Shown here piece after piece: positions 42,940-52,535 of a stretch of DNA of 64,000 nt. This DNA is from Paenibacillus amylolyticus. Lineage in GTDB: Bacteria > Bacillota > Bacilli > Paenibacillales > Paenibacillaceae. Location: contig NZ_BCNV01000009.1 in the NCBI RefSeq assembly GCF_001570725.1, positions 96,425 through 160,424 of the forward strand, in the 5' to 3' direction. Both the position numbers and the translations under genes were made by a program. A model generated the notes under the pieces. The model was not told the origin of the DNA. It saw only the letters and a program-made list of their open reading frames with translations, and did no database searches. The stretch's first letter is position 1; every line of letters starts with the position of its first letter.

Positions 42940-44529
42940 TTACTGAAGTGCTGCTTCAAGCTCTTTCTTCAGCTCTGTGCCACCCAGTGACATGAAATCA
43001 TTTATTTCTTTTTCATATACCGCTTCGAAGTCTGCCGGTTTAGCCATCGCAGTTTTCACAATAAGCACTTTCAACTTATCATTTAGCGCCGTACCATATT
43101 TAGATTCTGCTTCAATTGGTTTGCTGAAGATAACCGGGCCGATCGTATCCGTATTAGCGATATCAATAGACTGTCTCATCAGCTCATGGTTACGTTCTGG
43201 GAAGCCAGCAATCCATGCGGCTTCATTGGCTGCCTGATCTCCAACTACTTTACCGTTGGCAATAATGGCCATGTCACCACCGTTGTAGAGACGATCTTTG
43301 ACATCCTGTGGTGCATCATCTTTAACAACTGGAACGCCATCAACCATATCGTAATTTTCACCTTCGACACCGGTGTTCATCTCCAGCAAGTTCGTTCCAG
43401 AAGCCATCCAGTCTAGGTATTTCACTGCTTCAACGGAACGTTTGCTGCTTTTTGGAATCATGATGTACATACCGTTGCTACCATAACGTGATTTGATGTG
43501 TTTGTTGTCCACATTCGAATTGGTGTAAGCGTCAACTGCTACAACTTTGCTATCCGGTACATTTTTGGACAAATTATCAAGCATACCATCTGCATACAGA
43601 ATCTGACCTACGTCCTCAGACATGTAGCCAATATTACCGTTCTGGAAGTCTTTGACCAATTGCGTTTTTTCTTCATCAAGACTGAAGTCTTTGCTGATCA
43701 GACCTTCATTGTAAAGCTTGTTAAGGAACTGCATCGCATCTTTGAAGCCATCATGCAATGGTAGCTCGTAACGCTGACTGTACGTAAGCCCATCTTGTAC
43801 AGGTTTAATGAAGGAGTAAATCAATGTTTCGTACTGCGCTGGGGCAAGTGCCATACCCATTGGGATGTTTTTGCTGCCCAGATTGCCCGGATCTTTCTCT
43901 TTGAATGCTTTCAACGTTTCGTACAGCTCATCCGTTGTTGTTGGAGCTTCCATGCCGACTTTATCGAGCCAATCCTGGCGGATATAGGAGTTGTAACGAG
44001 CCGTAATGGCACGTTTACCCGGAATAGCGAATTGCTGACCTTCAAGCTGACCGAATTTCAACAGGTCATCGCCGAGATATTCTTTTAAGTTAGGTGCATG
44101 TTCATTAAGAAGTTCACCTACGTCAGTTAGACCACCTTGCTGAGCATAACGGTAGAACACACTGGAGTCGTATACAAACACAATATCTGGAACGTCACTG
44201 GGGCTGGCCATTAACACGTTGAGCTTGGTTGTTTCTTCTGACCGTTGAACAGGTACGAATTGCACATCAATGTTATTCGGATCGCCGAATTTCTCTTGAA
44301 CAAATTTAGTTAAGTAGTTGTTCGTGATCGTATGTGGAGAAGGACTGTTACCACGATCGAAAACCTCCACTTTCAAAGTAACACGCTCACCATTAGTTGT
44401 TGCCCCGCCTTCTGCTGATTCTTTTTCTGATGCAGACGAGCACCCCGCAAGTAAGGACACTCCCATTACTATTGTAAGTGCCAGACCCATCCATTTCTTC
44501 TTACTCCCTTTGGTTGCTTTTCCAATCAT
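42940..44529 (-). CDS. Extracellular solute-binding lipoprotein, LplA-like (529 aa)
   Basis: A lipoprotein signal ('VMGVSLLAGCSSA') is followed by a long family 1-type binding protein of the LplA group, which carries oligosaccharides to CUT1 importers. The motifs 'IPGKRAITARYNSYIRQDWL' and 'IPMGMALAPAQYETL' are typical for it. The ATG is preceded by AAGGGGATGACAAA. A cre box lies about 90 bases upstream, predicting repression on preferred sugars. Confidence 0.93.
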   Translation of the reverse strand: MIGKATKGSKKKWMGLALTIVMGVSLLAGCSSASEKESAEGGATTNGERVTLKVEVFDRGNSPSPHTITNNYLTKFVQEKFGDPNNIDVQFVPVQRSEETTKLNVLMASPSDVPDIVFVYDSSVFYRYAQQGGLTDVGELLNEHAPNLKEYLGDDLLKFGQLEGQQFAIPGKRAITARYNSYIRQDWLDKVGMEAPTTTDELYETLKAFKEKDPGNLGSKNIPMGMALAPAQYETLIYSFIKPVQDGLTYSQRYELPLHDGFKDAMQFLNKLYNEGLISKDFSLDEEKTQLVKDFQNGNIGYMSEDVGQILYADGMLDNLSKNVPDSKVVAVDAYTNSNVDNKHIKSRYGSNGMYIMIPKSSKRSVEAVKYLDWMASGTNLLEMNTGVEGENYDMVDGVPVVKDDAPQDVKDRLYNGGDMAIIANGKVVGDQAANEAAWIAGFPERNHELMRQSIDIANTDTIGPVIFSKPIEAESKYGTALNDKLKVLIVKTAMAKPADFEAVYEKEINDFMSLGGTELKKELEAALQ

Positions 44530-44616
44530 TTTGTCATCCCCTTTTACTTTGCGTGAATGTTTAAGGCTTGCTCCGAGTATTCCACATCTTTCTGACCTCT
44601 AGCAATAAACCAATTT

Positions 44617-44630
44617 CGGAAGCGCTTACA
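44617..44630 (-). promoter_or_regulatory. cre site upstream of the solute-binding protein gene
   Basis: CGGAAGCGCTTACA matches the CcpA consensus TGWNANCGNTNWCA except for the first base, with a perfect AAGCGCTT core. It lies 88 bases before the ATG. The rest of the gap (44530-44975) has no supported gene. Confidence 0.65.
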
Positions 44631-44975
44631 AGCGGATTATGGTTTATATGTTAAGCACATTTTCGCAGACTGATTATTTTCCCAAAGCTGCGCTGCTCTA
44701 GGCTGTGATGGCTCTCAACACCTCACGACTCGGAACTGCCTGTCCCCAATCGGATAAACCATTTTCACACACCGCCTATATTCGTAAACGGGGAAAAATA
44801 GGAATATTAGCTTGCTATCCTGCGAAAACCGTTGCATCGATCTCGGACAGCAGAGAACTGTTCAACGAAAACAGGGCGAACCTCTGCAAGCCTGCTCTCC
44901 TGGTGGAAAGTGACTGCATGAAATTCACCCTGTGCTATCCTGATGTACAGATCTCAGAATATGATCACTTTTGCG

Positions 44976-47237
44976 TTACTCTTCGGGTTCTCGATGTTCA
45001 CGTTTCAAACGACGATAATCTCCTGGTGTAATGCCCGTTACCCGCTTAAATACACGTCCCAACGTAATTCCATTTGCATACCCGACCTTCAAGGCAATAT
45101 CCTGCAAAGAGTAATCGGTATTGAGCAGAAGCTGCTCCGTCTCCTTCATGCGCAGCTCTGTAACAAAATCAACAAACTTCATGTTGAATTCTGTCTTGAA
45201 CAAATAACTCGCATGTTTGCCCGTAATCTGGAATCGGTCGCTCAGATGTTTCAATGAAAGATCTGGATTCGCAAACTGTTCTTCGATATAATTTTTCATT
45301 TCGTTAACCATGGCTTTGTAACTCTTGGTTTCCGTGACCGCTACATACGTTCTGAACAGGTCCGTCAGACCATCGAACAAAAGACTCTTCACATCCGTAA
45401 GCGTCTCTGCCTCTTCCACAGTGCTTAACCATCTGTTGATGTTTTCTTCGGATAGCTCTTCCTGAAGCCCTTCCGACATCATGGCCACCTCTCGGCTGAG
45501 CATCTGTAACATGGCTTGAATCAGAGAACGAATCTCGTCATCCGGCAGTTTGTTCTTTTCAAATGCTGTAAAGATCTCCTCCAACTGTTCCCGCCACTGT
45601 CCACTCGACATCCGGAACCGCTTAACAAAGTCCGCAATCATCTGCAGATAAGTATAGGTATCCAGTAAAGGATGCTGTGGTTCGCCGCAGTCGGCTTGGC
45701 CCACATCTCCATTCATCAACAGTTTGCGTTGCATTACCGCTTCTGCAGCCGCATAGGAGTCTCGTATTGCACCAACTCCCTGAGCAATAGGTCCAATACC
45801 GAAGCTTAAGGAAATACGTAGATTTTGTTCTACCCAAGATTTGCATTCCTCAGCTACAATACGAATCTGCCCAGACATGTCCAAGTTGTTATCACTCTGT
45901 TCTTTGAACACAAAAAGGATTGCAATTCGATCTACACTAATCCATTCCGTCCAGCATTGTACTCCCGTATTACGTGACAGCTCTTGCAAAACGTTCATCA
46001 AGGCAAACTTCAGCGTATTTTGTTCACCTCTTGTGTACCTCTCCAGAAAACCCTTCTCATAACGGTTAATCTCTCCAACTACAACGACAAAGCGCGACGA
46101 GTCATACACATCATTCAGTGGAGAAAGCTCTTTTAATTGCTCTGCTGCGTTTTCCGTGTGTTCACCATGCAACAGGGCATTGAACAACTTGCTGCGCTGC
46201 ATGAGTACATTTTCCCTGCTTTTCTTATCATAATCCATCATATGATTAATCAGATTTTCAAGCACACCGTCAATCATCTTCATCTCATCCGTGCGAGCAC
46301 CCGAGTGTTCAAACGCCCGAATCTGATGAGACTCAATCCGGTTCATGATGATCTGAATGGGTTTATAGTTACGGCGAGTAATGTACACGATATACACAAT
46401 CGCACAGATGACAGTCACAATAGCAATGATTACCCATACATAAGACACGACAGATACCCAGCCAAATAAGTTACCTGCCTTAATTCCACTGGATATTGTC
46501 CAGCCCAGTCTCTCTAGCGGTAGCGTATTCAGTTCCTGACCGTCTATCGAGCCTTCTTGGTCCGAGTGTGCATTGTACACAACCTTACCTTCCCGATCCG
46601 TAATCGTCAGGAATGAGAGCTGACCATTAACCATACTGTCTACACTCTGCTCAATGCTGCTCATCTTGATATTAATGACCAGTGTGCCCTGAGAGCCAAA
46701 AGGCAAAGGCATATCCTTGTTCACCGTTAATACGCGAATAGGGGTACGTTGAACAGAGTCCGCATCGAATTCCCGGACCGGCTGCCAGCCTGAACCGATA
46801 GACCCGGCTTCCATTTGATCAATCCATGCCTTATCCGAGAAACTTTCCACTTCTCTGGAACCACTTACGGTCAGTACATGTTTATTTCGCTTGTCATACA
46901 GATAGATGGATTGAATCCATGAGGATGAATTGGTTAGCTCACGTAAACTTTGCGCAATCGCATATACCGTGTCTGAGCTGGTCTGGTTTGTGTTATTAAA
47001 ATAGAGCTTGTAGGCCTGCTGACTCTGTGCCGTTTCAAGGATAGATAGTTCAATATCTCTGATTGTACGATCCACCGTGTCTAACATATAACTGGAGGAG
47101 ATCCGGTCTGCTTTTTTCGTTTCCTCCTTTGAGATGTCATTAATGAAGACAAACGCGATGAAAATGAGTATGGTCACCGTAAGAAAAAAAATCGGGAAAT
47201 ACGAGAACAGTAACCGGTAGTACCAATTACGAGACAA
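44976..47237 (-). CDS. Membrane-anchored AraC-family regulator with extracellular sensor (about 753 aa)
   Basis: One membrane helix near the N-terminus ('LFSYFPIFFLTVTILIFIAF') and a second near residue 290 ('VVSYVWVIIAIVTVICAIVY') enclose a dCache-like extracellular sensor. A central region precedes the C-terminal AraC helix-turn-helix ('HLSDRFQITGKHASYLFKTE', 'LQDIALKVGYANGITLGRVF'). Such regulators sit in front of lplABC-type operons and respond to the glycan. The start is placed at a TTG nine bases after GAGGAG; a frame to 47267 is possible. Confidence 0.88.
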   Translation of the reverse strand: MSRNWYYRLLFSYFPIFFLTVTILIFIAFVFINDISKEETKKADRISSSYMLDTVDRTIRDIELSILETAQSQQAYKLYFNNTNQTSSDTVYAIAQSLRELTNSSSWIQSIYLYDKRNKHVLTVSGSREVESFSDKAWIDQMEAGSIGSGWQPVREFDADSVQRTPIRVLTVNKDMPLPFGSQGTLVINIKMSSIEQSVDSMVNGQLSFLTITDREGKVVYNAHSDQEGSIDGQELNTLPLERLGWTISSGIKAGNLFGWVSVVSYVWVIIAIVTVICAIVYIVYITRRNYKPIQIIMNRIESHQIRAFEHSGARTDEMKMIDGVLENLINHMMDYDKKSRENVLMQRSKLFNALLHGEHTENAAEQLKELSPLNDVYDSSRFVVVVGEINRYEKGFLERYTRGEQNTLKFALMNVLQELSRNTGVQCWTEWISVDRIAILFVFKEQSDNNLDMSGQIRIVAEECKSWVEQNLRISLSFGIGPIAQGVGAIRDSYAAAEAVMQRKLLMNGDVGQADCGEPQHPLLDTYTYLQMIADFVKRFRMSSGQWREQLEEIFTAFEKNKLPDDEIRSLIQAMLQMLSREVAMMSEGLQEELSEENINRWLSTVEEAETLTDVKSLLFDGLTDLFRTYVAVTETKSYKAMVNEMKNYIEEQFANPDLSLKHLSDRFQITGKHASYLFKTEFNMKFVDFVTELRMKETEQLLLNTDYSLQDIALKVGYANGITLGRVFKRVTGITPGDYRRLKREHREPEE

Positions 47238-47323
47238 TAGACCCCACTCCTCACTCCACGATGCCAATGTTCTCAGCCGTGGTTCTACTGTTCAGCATCC
47301 TCACCTCAGGGCTGAATACCATA

Positions 47324-47337
47324 TGATAACGCTATCA
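47324..47337 (-). promoter_or_regulatory. cre site in front of the AraC sensor gene
   Basis: TGATAACGCTATCA agrees at every fixed position with the cre consensus TGWNANCGNTNWCA. It sits about 17 bases downstream of a TATAAT (47354-47359 on the minus strand), a position where bound CcpA would block early transcription. Confidence 0.75.
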
Positions 47338-47407
47338 TAATTGATTTTATGTTATTATAGCACAAGCCTCCGAGCAGCAAAGCAAGAATTGAATTCGCAG
47401 AGTCAAA

Positions 47408-47448
47408 AGCAAAAAACCGTGCTGAGCAGACAACAACTCAGACACGGA
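47408..47448 (-). terminator. Terminator of prs
   Basis: The stem CCGTGTCTGAG / CTCAGCACGG on the minus strand is followed by TTTTTTGC. Confidence 0.9.
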
Positions 47449-47487
47449 TCAGTTAATCTGGCAGTACACCGATAAATCCTCGATGCT

Positions 47488-48435
47488 CTAAATTCCAGAA
47501 TCCTTAAACAATGTGGCCATGGAGCCACCATCCACAATAATACGTACGGCGCGGGCCAGCATGGGTGCAACAGGTAACACTTTGAAGCATTCAGGGTGAT
47601 CATCTGGCAGGGCGATCGAGTCTGTAACCACCACCTCTTCAATAGACGGGTGATTCAATTTACTCACTGCCCCATCCGAGAACAATCCGTGTGTTGCACA
47701 TACATATACATTTTTGGACCCACGTTCCTTCAACCCTTCCACGACATTCAGAATCGTTGTTCCGGTGTCGATCAGATCCTCAATAATAATGGGTGTCCGC
47801 CCTTCGACATCACCAATGACATGGGTGATCACCGATTCATTATGGCTTGGACGTTTCTTGATCATAATGGCAAATGGGGAATCCAGACGATTCGCCAGCT
47901 TCTCTGCCATCGATGCTCGTCCCGCATCCGGGGAGACCACAACAGGATTCTCGATTCCTTTGCTTAACAAATAGTCACTAATCAGATCCAGCGATGTCAT
48001 ATGGTCAACCGGAATGTTAAAGAATCCCTGTATGGCCGCTGCATGCAGATCGATCGTTACTACCCGATTGGCGCCAGCTGTCGTTAATACATCTGCTACC
48101 ATCTTGGCCGAGATCGGCTCCCGAGGAGCAGATTTACGCTCTTGACGAGCATAACCGTAATACGGAACAATGATGTTCACAGTGCGCGCTGAAGCCCTCT
48201 TTGCGGCATCAATCATCACAAGCAGCTCGACAAACAGCTCATTGATCGGATGAGACAACGACTGTACCAGAAACACATCACAATTACGGATCGTTTCTTC
48301 ATAATGAACGTAAATTTCTCCGCTCTTGAACCGGGACAGCTTGATCTTGCCCAGTTGTACTCCCAGCTTGTCACATACCTGTTCTGCCAGCTTAGGGTTC
48401 GATGAACCGGAAAAAATACGTAACGAATGCTGCAT
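47488..48435 (-). CDS. prs: Ribose-phosphate pyrophosphokinase (315 aa)
   Basis: It makes PRPP, the substrate of HisG, purine and pyrimidine synthesis. 'LVQSLSHPINELFVELLVM', 'VPYYGYARQERKSAPREPI' and the PRPP loop 'IIIEDLIDTGTTI' are present. The ATG at 48433-48435 has GGGAGG five bases upstream and gives normal length. It follows hisJ at the end of the histidine gene block, which makes biochemical sense because histidine synthesis consumes PRPP. Confidence 0.95.
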   Translation of the reverse strand: MQHSLRIFSGSSNPKLAEQVCDKLGVQLGKIKLSRFKSGEIYVHYEETIRNCDVFLVQSLSHPINELFVELLVMIDAAKRASARTVNIIVPYYGYARQERKSAPREPISAKMVADVLTTAGANRVVTIDLHAAAIQGFFNIPVDHMTSLDLISDYLLSKGIENPVVVSPDAGRASMAEKLANRLDSPFAIMIKKRPSHNESVITHVIGDVEGRTPIIIEDLIDTGTTILNVVEGLKERGSKNVYVCATHGLFSDGAVSKLNHPSIEEVVVTDSIALPDDHPECFKVLPVAPMLARAVRIIVDGGSMATLFKDSGI

Positions 48436-48515
48436 AATGCCCTCCCGAGGGTTGAAATCCCTATATAATCCCTTATCTAAAAGGTTATTTCCTACCCTCA
48501 TTATACTCCACTGGC

Positions 48516-49340
48516 TTATACATTTAAAGGAATGAAAGAACGATGACGGCCTTCAAAAACAGCGACCTCCGTACAGCCCAACTCACGTAAAAGAGCTTCA
48601 GCTTCGGGCAAATAATCGCCCAGCTTCATTGGGTCATGTGCATCAGAGCCCATAGTTAATGGAATACCCAAGCGAATAGCTTCTGTCAGCATTCTGCGAC
48701 TAGGGAACATCTCGGCACAAGGCTTCGATAATCCGGAAGCATTCAGCTCCATGGCGCAGCCGCTTTTGGCTATAGCCTGCAGCGCTGCGTTCTCCAATGT
48801 GATACGTTCTTCTGTCTGCTCCGCTGAAGGAACAAAGCCAAACCGTTTAATGACATCCGTATGGCCCATAATATCGTACATGCCCGTCGCAGCAGCCTTG
48901 CCTACAGCATCATAATACTGACGATATACTTCAAGGACGTCTTTGCCCTCCCAGTGATGGGTCTGGCGGAAGTCCGTAATGTCCCATTCCCCAAGGAAAT
49001 GAACGGAGCCAATCACATAGTCCCATGGATAACGCTCGATGATTGCACGGATCTCTGTTTCCCAGCCTTCAATATAGTCACCTTCCAGACCAACACGTAC
49101 GTCAATCTGTCCACGGTAACGTTCTTTCAGGGAGAAACATTCCTCTACGTAACGCGGCAGTTCATCCATAGGCATCGCCATTTCCGGATAATATTGAGCC
49201 GGATCGACATGCAACAATGGCATGTGATCGGATAATCCAATCTGGGATAGTCCGATCTCCACACCACGTTGCACGTATTCCTCCAGTTTACCGACTGCAT
49301 GTCCACACCGCTCATGGTGTGTGTGATAGTCTATACGCAC
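48516..49340 (-). CDS. hisJ: Histidinol-phosphatase, PHP type (HisJ, 274 aa)
   Basis: It removes phosphate from histidinol phosphate, the penultimate step of histidine synthesis. The PHP metal site is seen in 'DYHTHHERCGH', 'LSDHMPL', 'GLEGDYI', 'GSVHFLG', 'GHTDVIKRF' and 'GSDAHDP'. It starts at GTG after GGAGGCGAGTTAC, 12 bases after hisIE, so it extends the his operon. Confidence 0.94.
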   Translation of the reverse strand: MRIDYHTHHERCGHAVGKLEEYVQRGVEIGLSQIGLSDHMPLLHVDPAQYYPEMAMPMDELPRYVEECFSLKERYRGQIDVRVGLEGDYIEGWETEIRAIIERYPWDYVIGSVHFLGEWDITDFRQTHHWEGKDVLEVYRQYYDAVGKAAATGMYDIMGHTDVIKRFGFVPSAEQTEERITLENAALQAIAKSGCAMELNASGLSKPCAEMFPSRRMLTEAIRLGIPLTMGSDAHDPMKLGDYLPEAEALLRELGCTEVAVFEGRHRSFIPLNV

Positions 49341-49352
49341 GTAACTCGCCTC

Positions 49353-50087
49353 CTAATCGCGGCGAGGCCGTTCATGACGGCGGCTCAGCTCTGACATAAT
49401 ATCGTCCAGCGGCAGCTTGCGCTCCTGTAACAGGACGAGCAGGTGATACATCAGGTCACTGACTTCCAGACGAAGCTCGTCATTATCTTTATTTTTGGCG
49501 GCGATAATCGTCTCGGACGCTTCTTCACCGATTTTTTTCAGTATTTTATCTACACCTTTATCGAACAGATACGTTGTATATGCACCCTCAGGGCGCTCAC
49601 GTTCACGTTCTGCAATAACGGATTCTAGTTCAGCCAATACCTCGAAGCGGCTATCGGAACTGGAACTTGCAGAAGCAGATGCCGCACCCGCTTCATCCGA
49701 AGCCTCGTTTGCTGATTTCTCTGGCAAGCCAATGATTTCATTATGGAAACAAGTCACCGCACCTGTATGGCAAGCAGGACCATTGGGTTTGACCTCAACC
49801 AACAAGGTATCGCCGTCACAATCATATTTCAGGGAAGTAATCGTCTGCACGTTACCAGAGGTTGCACCTTTATGCCACAACTCCTGACGAGAGCGCGACC
49901 AGAACCAGGTCTCACCGGATTCCAGCGACAACTTCAGGGATTCACGATTCATATAAGCCATCATTAAAACTTCACGAGTATCCACATCCTGCACAATGGC
50001 AGGAACCAAATCATCACTCCAACGAATGTGTTCCACAACCTGTTCCAAGGATAACTGTTCCTTGATTTCATCGCTCACTTTAGTCAC
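49353..50087 (-). CDS. hisI: Bifunctional phosphoribosyl-AMP cyclohydrolase / phosphoribosyl-ATP pyrophosphatase (HisIE, 244 aa)
   Basis: The N-terminal cyclohydrolase has 'AYMNRESLKLSLESGETWFW' and the zinc motif 'DCDGDTLL' with 'ACHTGAVTCF'. The C-terminal pyrophosphatase reads 'KKIGEEASETIIAAKN' and 'EVSDLMYHLLVLL'. Between them is a Ser/Ala/Glu-rich linker of about 35 residues. It starts at GTG and overlaps hisF by 8 bases. Confidence 0.95.
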   Translation of the reverse strand: MTKVSDEIKEQLSLEQVVEHIRWSDDLVPAIVQDVDTREVLMMAYMNRESLKLSLESGETWFWSRSRQELWHKGATSGNVQTITSLKYDCDGDTLLVEVKPNGPACHTGAVTCFHNEIIGLPEKSANEASDEAGAASASASSSSDSRFEVLAELESVIAERERERPEGAYTTYLFDKGVDKILKKIGEEASETIIAAKNKDNDELRLEVSDLMYHLLVLLQERKLPLDDIMSELSRRHERPRRD

Positions 50088-50841
50088 GGATCTCCACCCC
50101 TTGTTCTCTCAAATGTTGTTTAAGCGCCGGTACGGCGATTTCTTTGTAATGGAAAATCGTTGCGGCCAGACCTGCGTCCGCTTTTCCTGTGGTAAATACA
50201 TCATAAAAATGAGATTCCTTGCCCGCACCGCCCGATGCGATGACTGGAATACGCACAGATTCGGATACGGCTGCCGTCAGCTTCAGATCGAAACCGTCTT
50301 TCGTTCCGTCCGCGTCCATACTTGTCAGCAGAATTTCTCCCGCGCCCAAGCTCTCTGCCTGTTTAACCCATTCCAGCGCCTTGATCCCAGAGGCTTTCCG
50401 TCCACCATGCGTGTAGACCTCCCACTCGCCCCAAGCTTCATTATACTTGGCGTCGATCGCTACGACGATACATTGGGAGCCAAAGCGACGTGCACCATCT
50501 GCAATCAACTGCGGGTTAAGTACAGCAGCTGTATTCACTGCAATTTTGTCTGCACCTGCACGGAGAATCCGCTTCATGTCCTCCACCTTGGAGATGCCAC
50601 CACCTACCGTAAATGGAATCGCAATCTCGCCGGCTGTCTGCCGTACCACTTCTTCCATCGTTTCGCGGCCTTCTACCGAAGCGGAGATATCGAGAAATAC
50701 CAATTCGTCCGCGCCCTCGCGGTCATATAGCGCCGCCAGCTCTACCGGATCACCCGCATCGCGGAGATTAACGAAGTTGACGCCTTTGACGACCCGGCCG
50801 TCCTTCACGTCCAGACAGGGAATGATTCTTTTTGCCAGCAT
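50080..50841 (-). CDS. hisF: Imidazole glycerol phosphate synthase cyclase subunit (253 aa)
   Basis: The cyclase half of IGP synthase, a TIM barrel with 'IIPCLDVKDGRVVKGVNF' (catalytic Asp), 'VGGGISKVEDMK', 'ILLTSMDADGT' (second Asp) and 'PVIASGGAGKE'. It forms a complex with HisH. It sits between hisA and hisIE; GAGGTAG lies shortly before the ATG. Confidence 0.97.
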   Translation of the reverse strand: MLAKRIIPCLDVKDGRVVKGVNFVNLRDAGDPVELAALYDREGADELVFLDISASVEGRETMEEVVRQTAGEIAIPFTVGGGISKVEDMKRILRAGADKIAVNTAAVLNPQLIADGARRFGSQCIVVAIDAKYNEAWGEWEVYTHGGRKASGIKALEWVKQAESLGAGEILLTSMDADGTKDGFDLKLTAAVSESVRIPVIASGGAGKESHFYDVFTTGKADAGLAATIFHYKEIAVPALKQHLREQGVEIRD

Positions 50842-50871
50842 GCTACCTCTTCCTCTCTAACCGGATATCCT

Positions 50872-51606
50872 TTACTTATTTACCGCACGTACTGCTTCAG
50901 ACAGATCGATACTACCAGTATACAGCGCTTTGCCCACGATCGCTCCACCAACACCATCATCCGCATGACGACTCAGACGAAGCAGATCATCCATCACACT
51001 CACACCACCGGAAGCAATAACCGTCCGTCCACTTGCCTTGGCTAGCGACACAATCGCTTCCACATTAGGACCTTGCATCATGCCATCACGGGATATATCC
51101 GTAAAGATAAACGTTTCTGCTCCATATGCCGCCAGTTCCTTAGCAAGCACCTCTGCCTGTACTTCCGATGTTTCAAGCCAACCGCGAGTTGCCACGTAAC
51201 CGTTACGCGCATCGATACCAATTGCAACCTTATCCCCGTAACGTCCCAATACTTCCTCTGTAAAAGCACGATCCTCAATCGCTGCTGTCCCGATGATCAG
51301 CCGGCTAACACCCAGACCCAGCAAACGCTCTACATCCGCTACCGTACGAAGTCCGCCACCAACCTGAACGGGTACGTTCACAGCCGAGGCAATCCGTCCG
51401 ATCAGCTCATCGTTAACGGGACGTCCTGCTTTGGCCCCATCCAGATCCACCAGATGGACGTATGTACCGCCTTGCTTCTCCCAGGATAAAGCCACTTGAA
51501 CCGGGTCATCGTTATAAACGGTCTCCTGATTATAATCTCCCTGCACCAGTCTTACACATTTGCCGTCCCGGATATCAATCGCCGGATATAGGATAAAAGA
51601 TGACAT
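50872..51606 (-). CDS. hisA: ProFAR isomerase (HisA, 244 aa)
   Basis: 1-(5-phosphoribosyl)-5-[(5-phosphoribosylamino)methylideneamino]imidazole-4-carboxamide isomerase, a TIM barrel paralogous to HisF. Present are 'YPAIDIRDGKCVRLVQGDY', 'VQVGGGLRTVADVE', 'IFTDISRDGM' and 'VIASGGVSVMDD'. The ATG has GGAGG upstream. A 299-base gap separates it from hisH. Confidence 0.96.
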   Translation of the reverse strand: MSSFILYPAIDIRDGKCVRLVQGDYNQETVYNDDPVQVALSWEKQGGTYVHLVDLDGAKAGRPVNDELIGRIASAVNVPVQVGGGLRTVADVERLLGLGVSRLIIGTAAIEDRAFTEEVLGRYGDKVAIGIDARNGYVATRGWLETSEVQAEVLAKELAAYGAETFIFTDISRDGMMQGPNVEAIVSLAKASGRTVIASGGVSVMDDLLRLSRHADDGVGGAIVGKALYTGSIDLSEAVRAVNK

Positions 51607-51905
51607 AAAAGGCCTCCTGAATATGGATTAGATTTGTACGCTTAATTACATACTGACGATATGAATTCTATCGGTACGCTGGATTCTGTGCCCGCGTGTT
51701 TAACTTCAGGTATTTCTATAGGTTAGAAGAGTCGCGCAATCTCCATACCAGGCATGCAATGTTAACACACCTTAGCAGTGAGTCATCCGTCTCTGATCAT
51801 ATAAAATTGAAATTCAGCTAAAAACTTTTTCTTTAGGCTTCCGTAGACGATACATCCGTTCTCTTGCACCAGTCCTGTCATCCACAGAACGTATTCCAGA
51901 GGTAT
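51607..51905. other. Unusually long spacer inside the his operon
   Basis: No gene, terminator or clear repeat is seen in these 299 bases between hisH and hisA, although the other his genes overlap or nearly touch, apart from the 127-base hisG-hisD gap. A promoter may be present, but I cannot identify a good one. Confidence 0.5.
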
Positions 51906-52532
51906 TTACCTTTGGACAGGCGCGCCTGTCAGAGCTAGAAAGTTGCCGAGCAGCTTCATCCCAAGTTCGCCACTTTTCTCCGGGTGGAACTGCATACCGA
52001 AGTTCGATCCTCTGCCTACAATGGCTGTAACCGGATGTCCGTAATCCGTCACTGCCAGCAGATCGTCTCTGTTTTCGGTAAGTGCATGATAGGAATGGAC
52101 AAAGTAGACGTGACCTGCCTCAAGCCCAGTAAATAGTGGGTTTTCGGCGTGCAGGAATTCCAAACGGTTCCATCCCATATGAGGAACCTTCAGCTCTCCA
52201 GGTGCGAATCGCACCACTTTACCTGGAAAAATATCCAATCCCTCATGCTCGCCATGCTCTTCACTTGAGCTGAACAACAACTGCATGCCCAGACAGATAC
52301 CGAGCAGTGGTTTGGATCCGGCAGCGGCTTCCTTCACCACCGTATCCAGTCCACTCTCCCGCAGGTGAACCATGGCATCACCAAAAGCACCTACGCCTGG
52401 CAAAATGACACCATCTGCGCCAAGAATCTCTTCCCGGTCACCCGTGACCAGCGCTTCGTAGCCAAGACGTTCGACCGCTTTGCCGACGCTGTGCAGGTTA
52501 CCCATACCGTAATCGACAATTGCAATCGCCAT
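51906..52532 (-). CDS. hisH: Imidazole glycerol phosphate synthase glutaminase subunit (208 aa)
   Basis: A class I glutamine amidotransferase that feeds ammonia to HisF. 'DYGMGNLHSVGKA' opens the fold, 'LLGICLGMQLL' holds the nucleophilic Cys, and 'GMQFHPEKSG' the His-Glu of the triad. It starts 3 bases after the hisB stop. Confidence 0.97.
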   Translation of the reverse strand: MAIAIVDYGMGNLHSVGKAVERLGYEALVTGDREEILGADGVILPGVGAFGDAMVHLRESGLDTVVKEAAAGSKPLLGICLGMQLLFSSSEEHGEHEGLDIFPGKVVRFAPGELKVPHMGWNRLEFLHAENPLFTGLEAGHVYFVHSYHALTENRDDLLAVTDYGHPVTAIVGRGSNFGMQFHPEKSGELGMKLLGNFLALTGAPVQR

Positions 52533-52535
52533 CGT

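Noticed and set aside
42931..42944. Third cre-like sequence TGATAACGCTTACT
   Set aside because: It overlaps the stop of the solute-binding protein gene, deviates at the last base, and has no promoter context.
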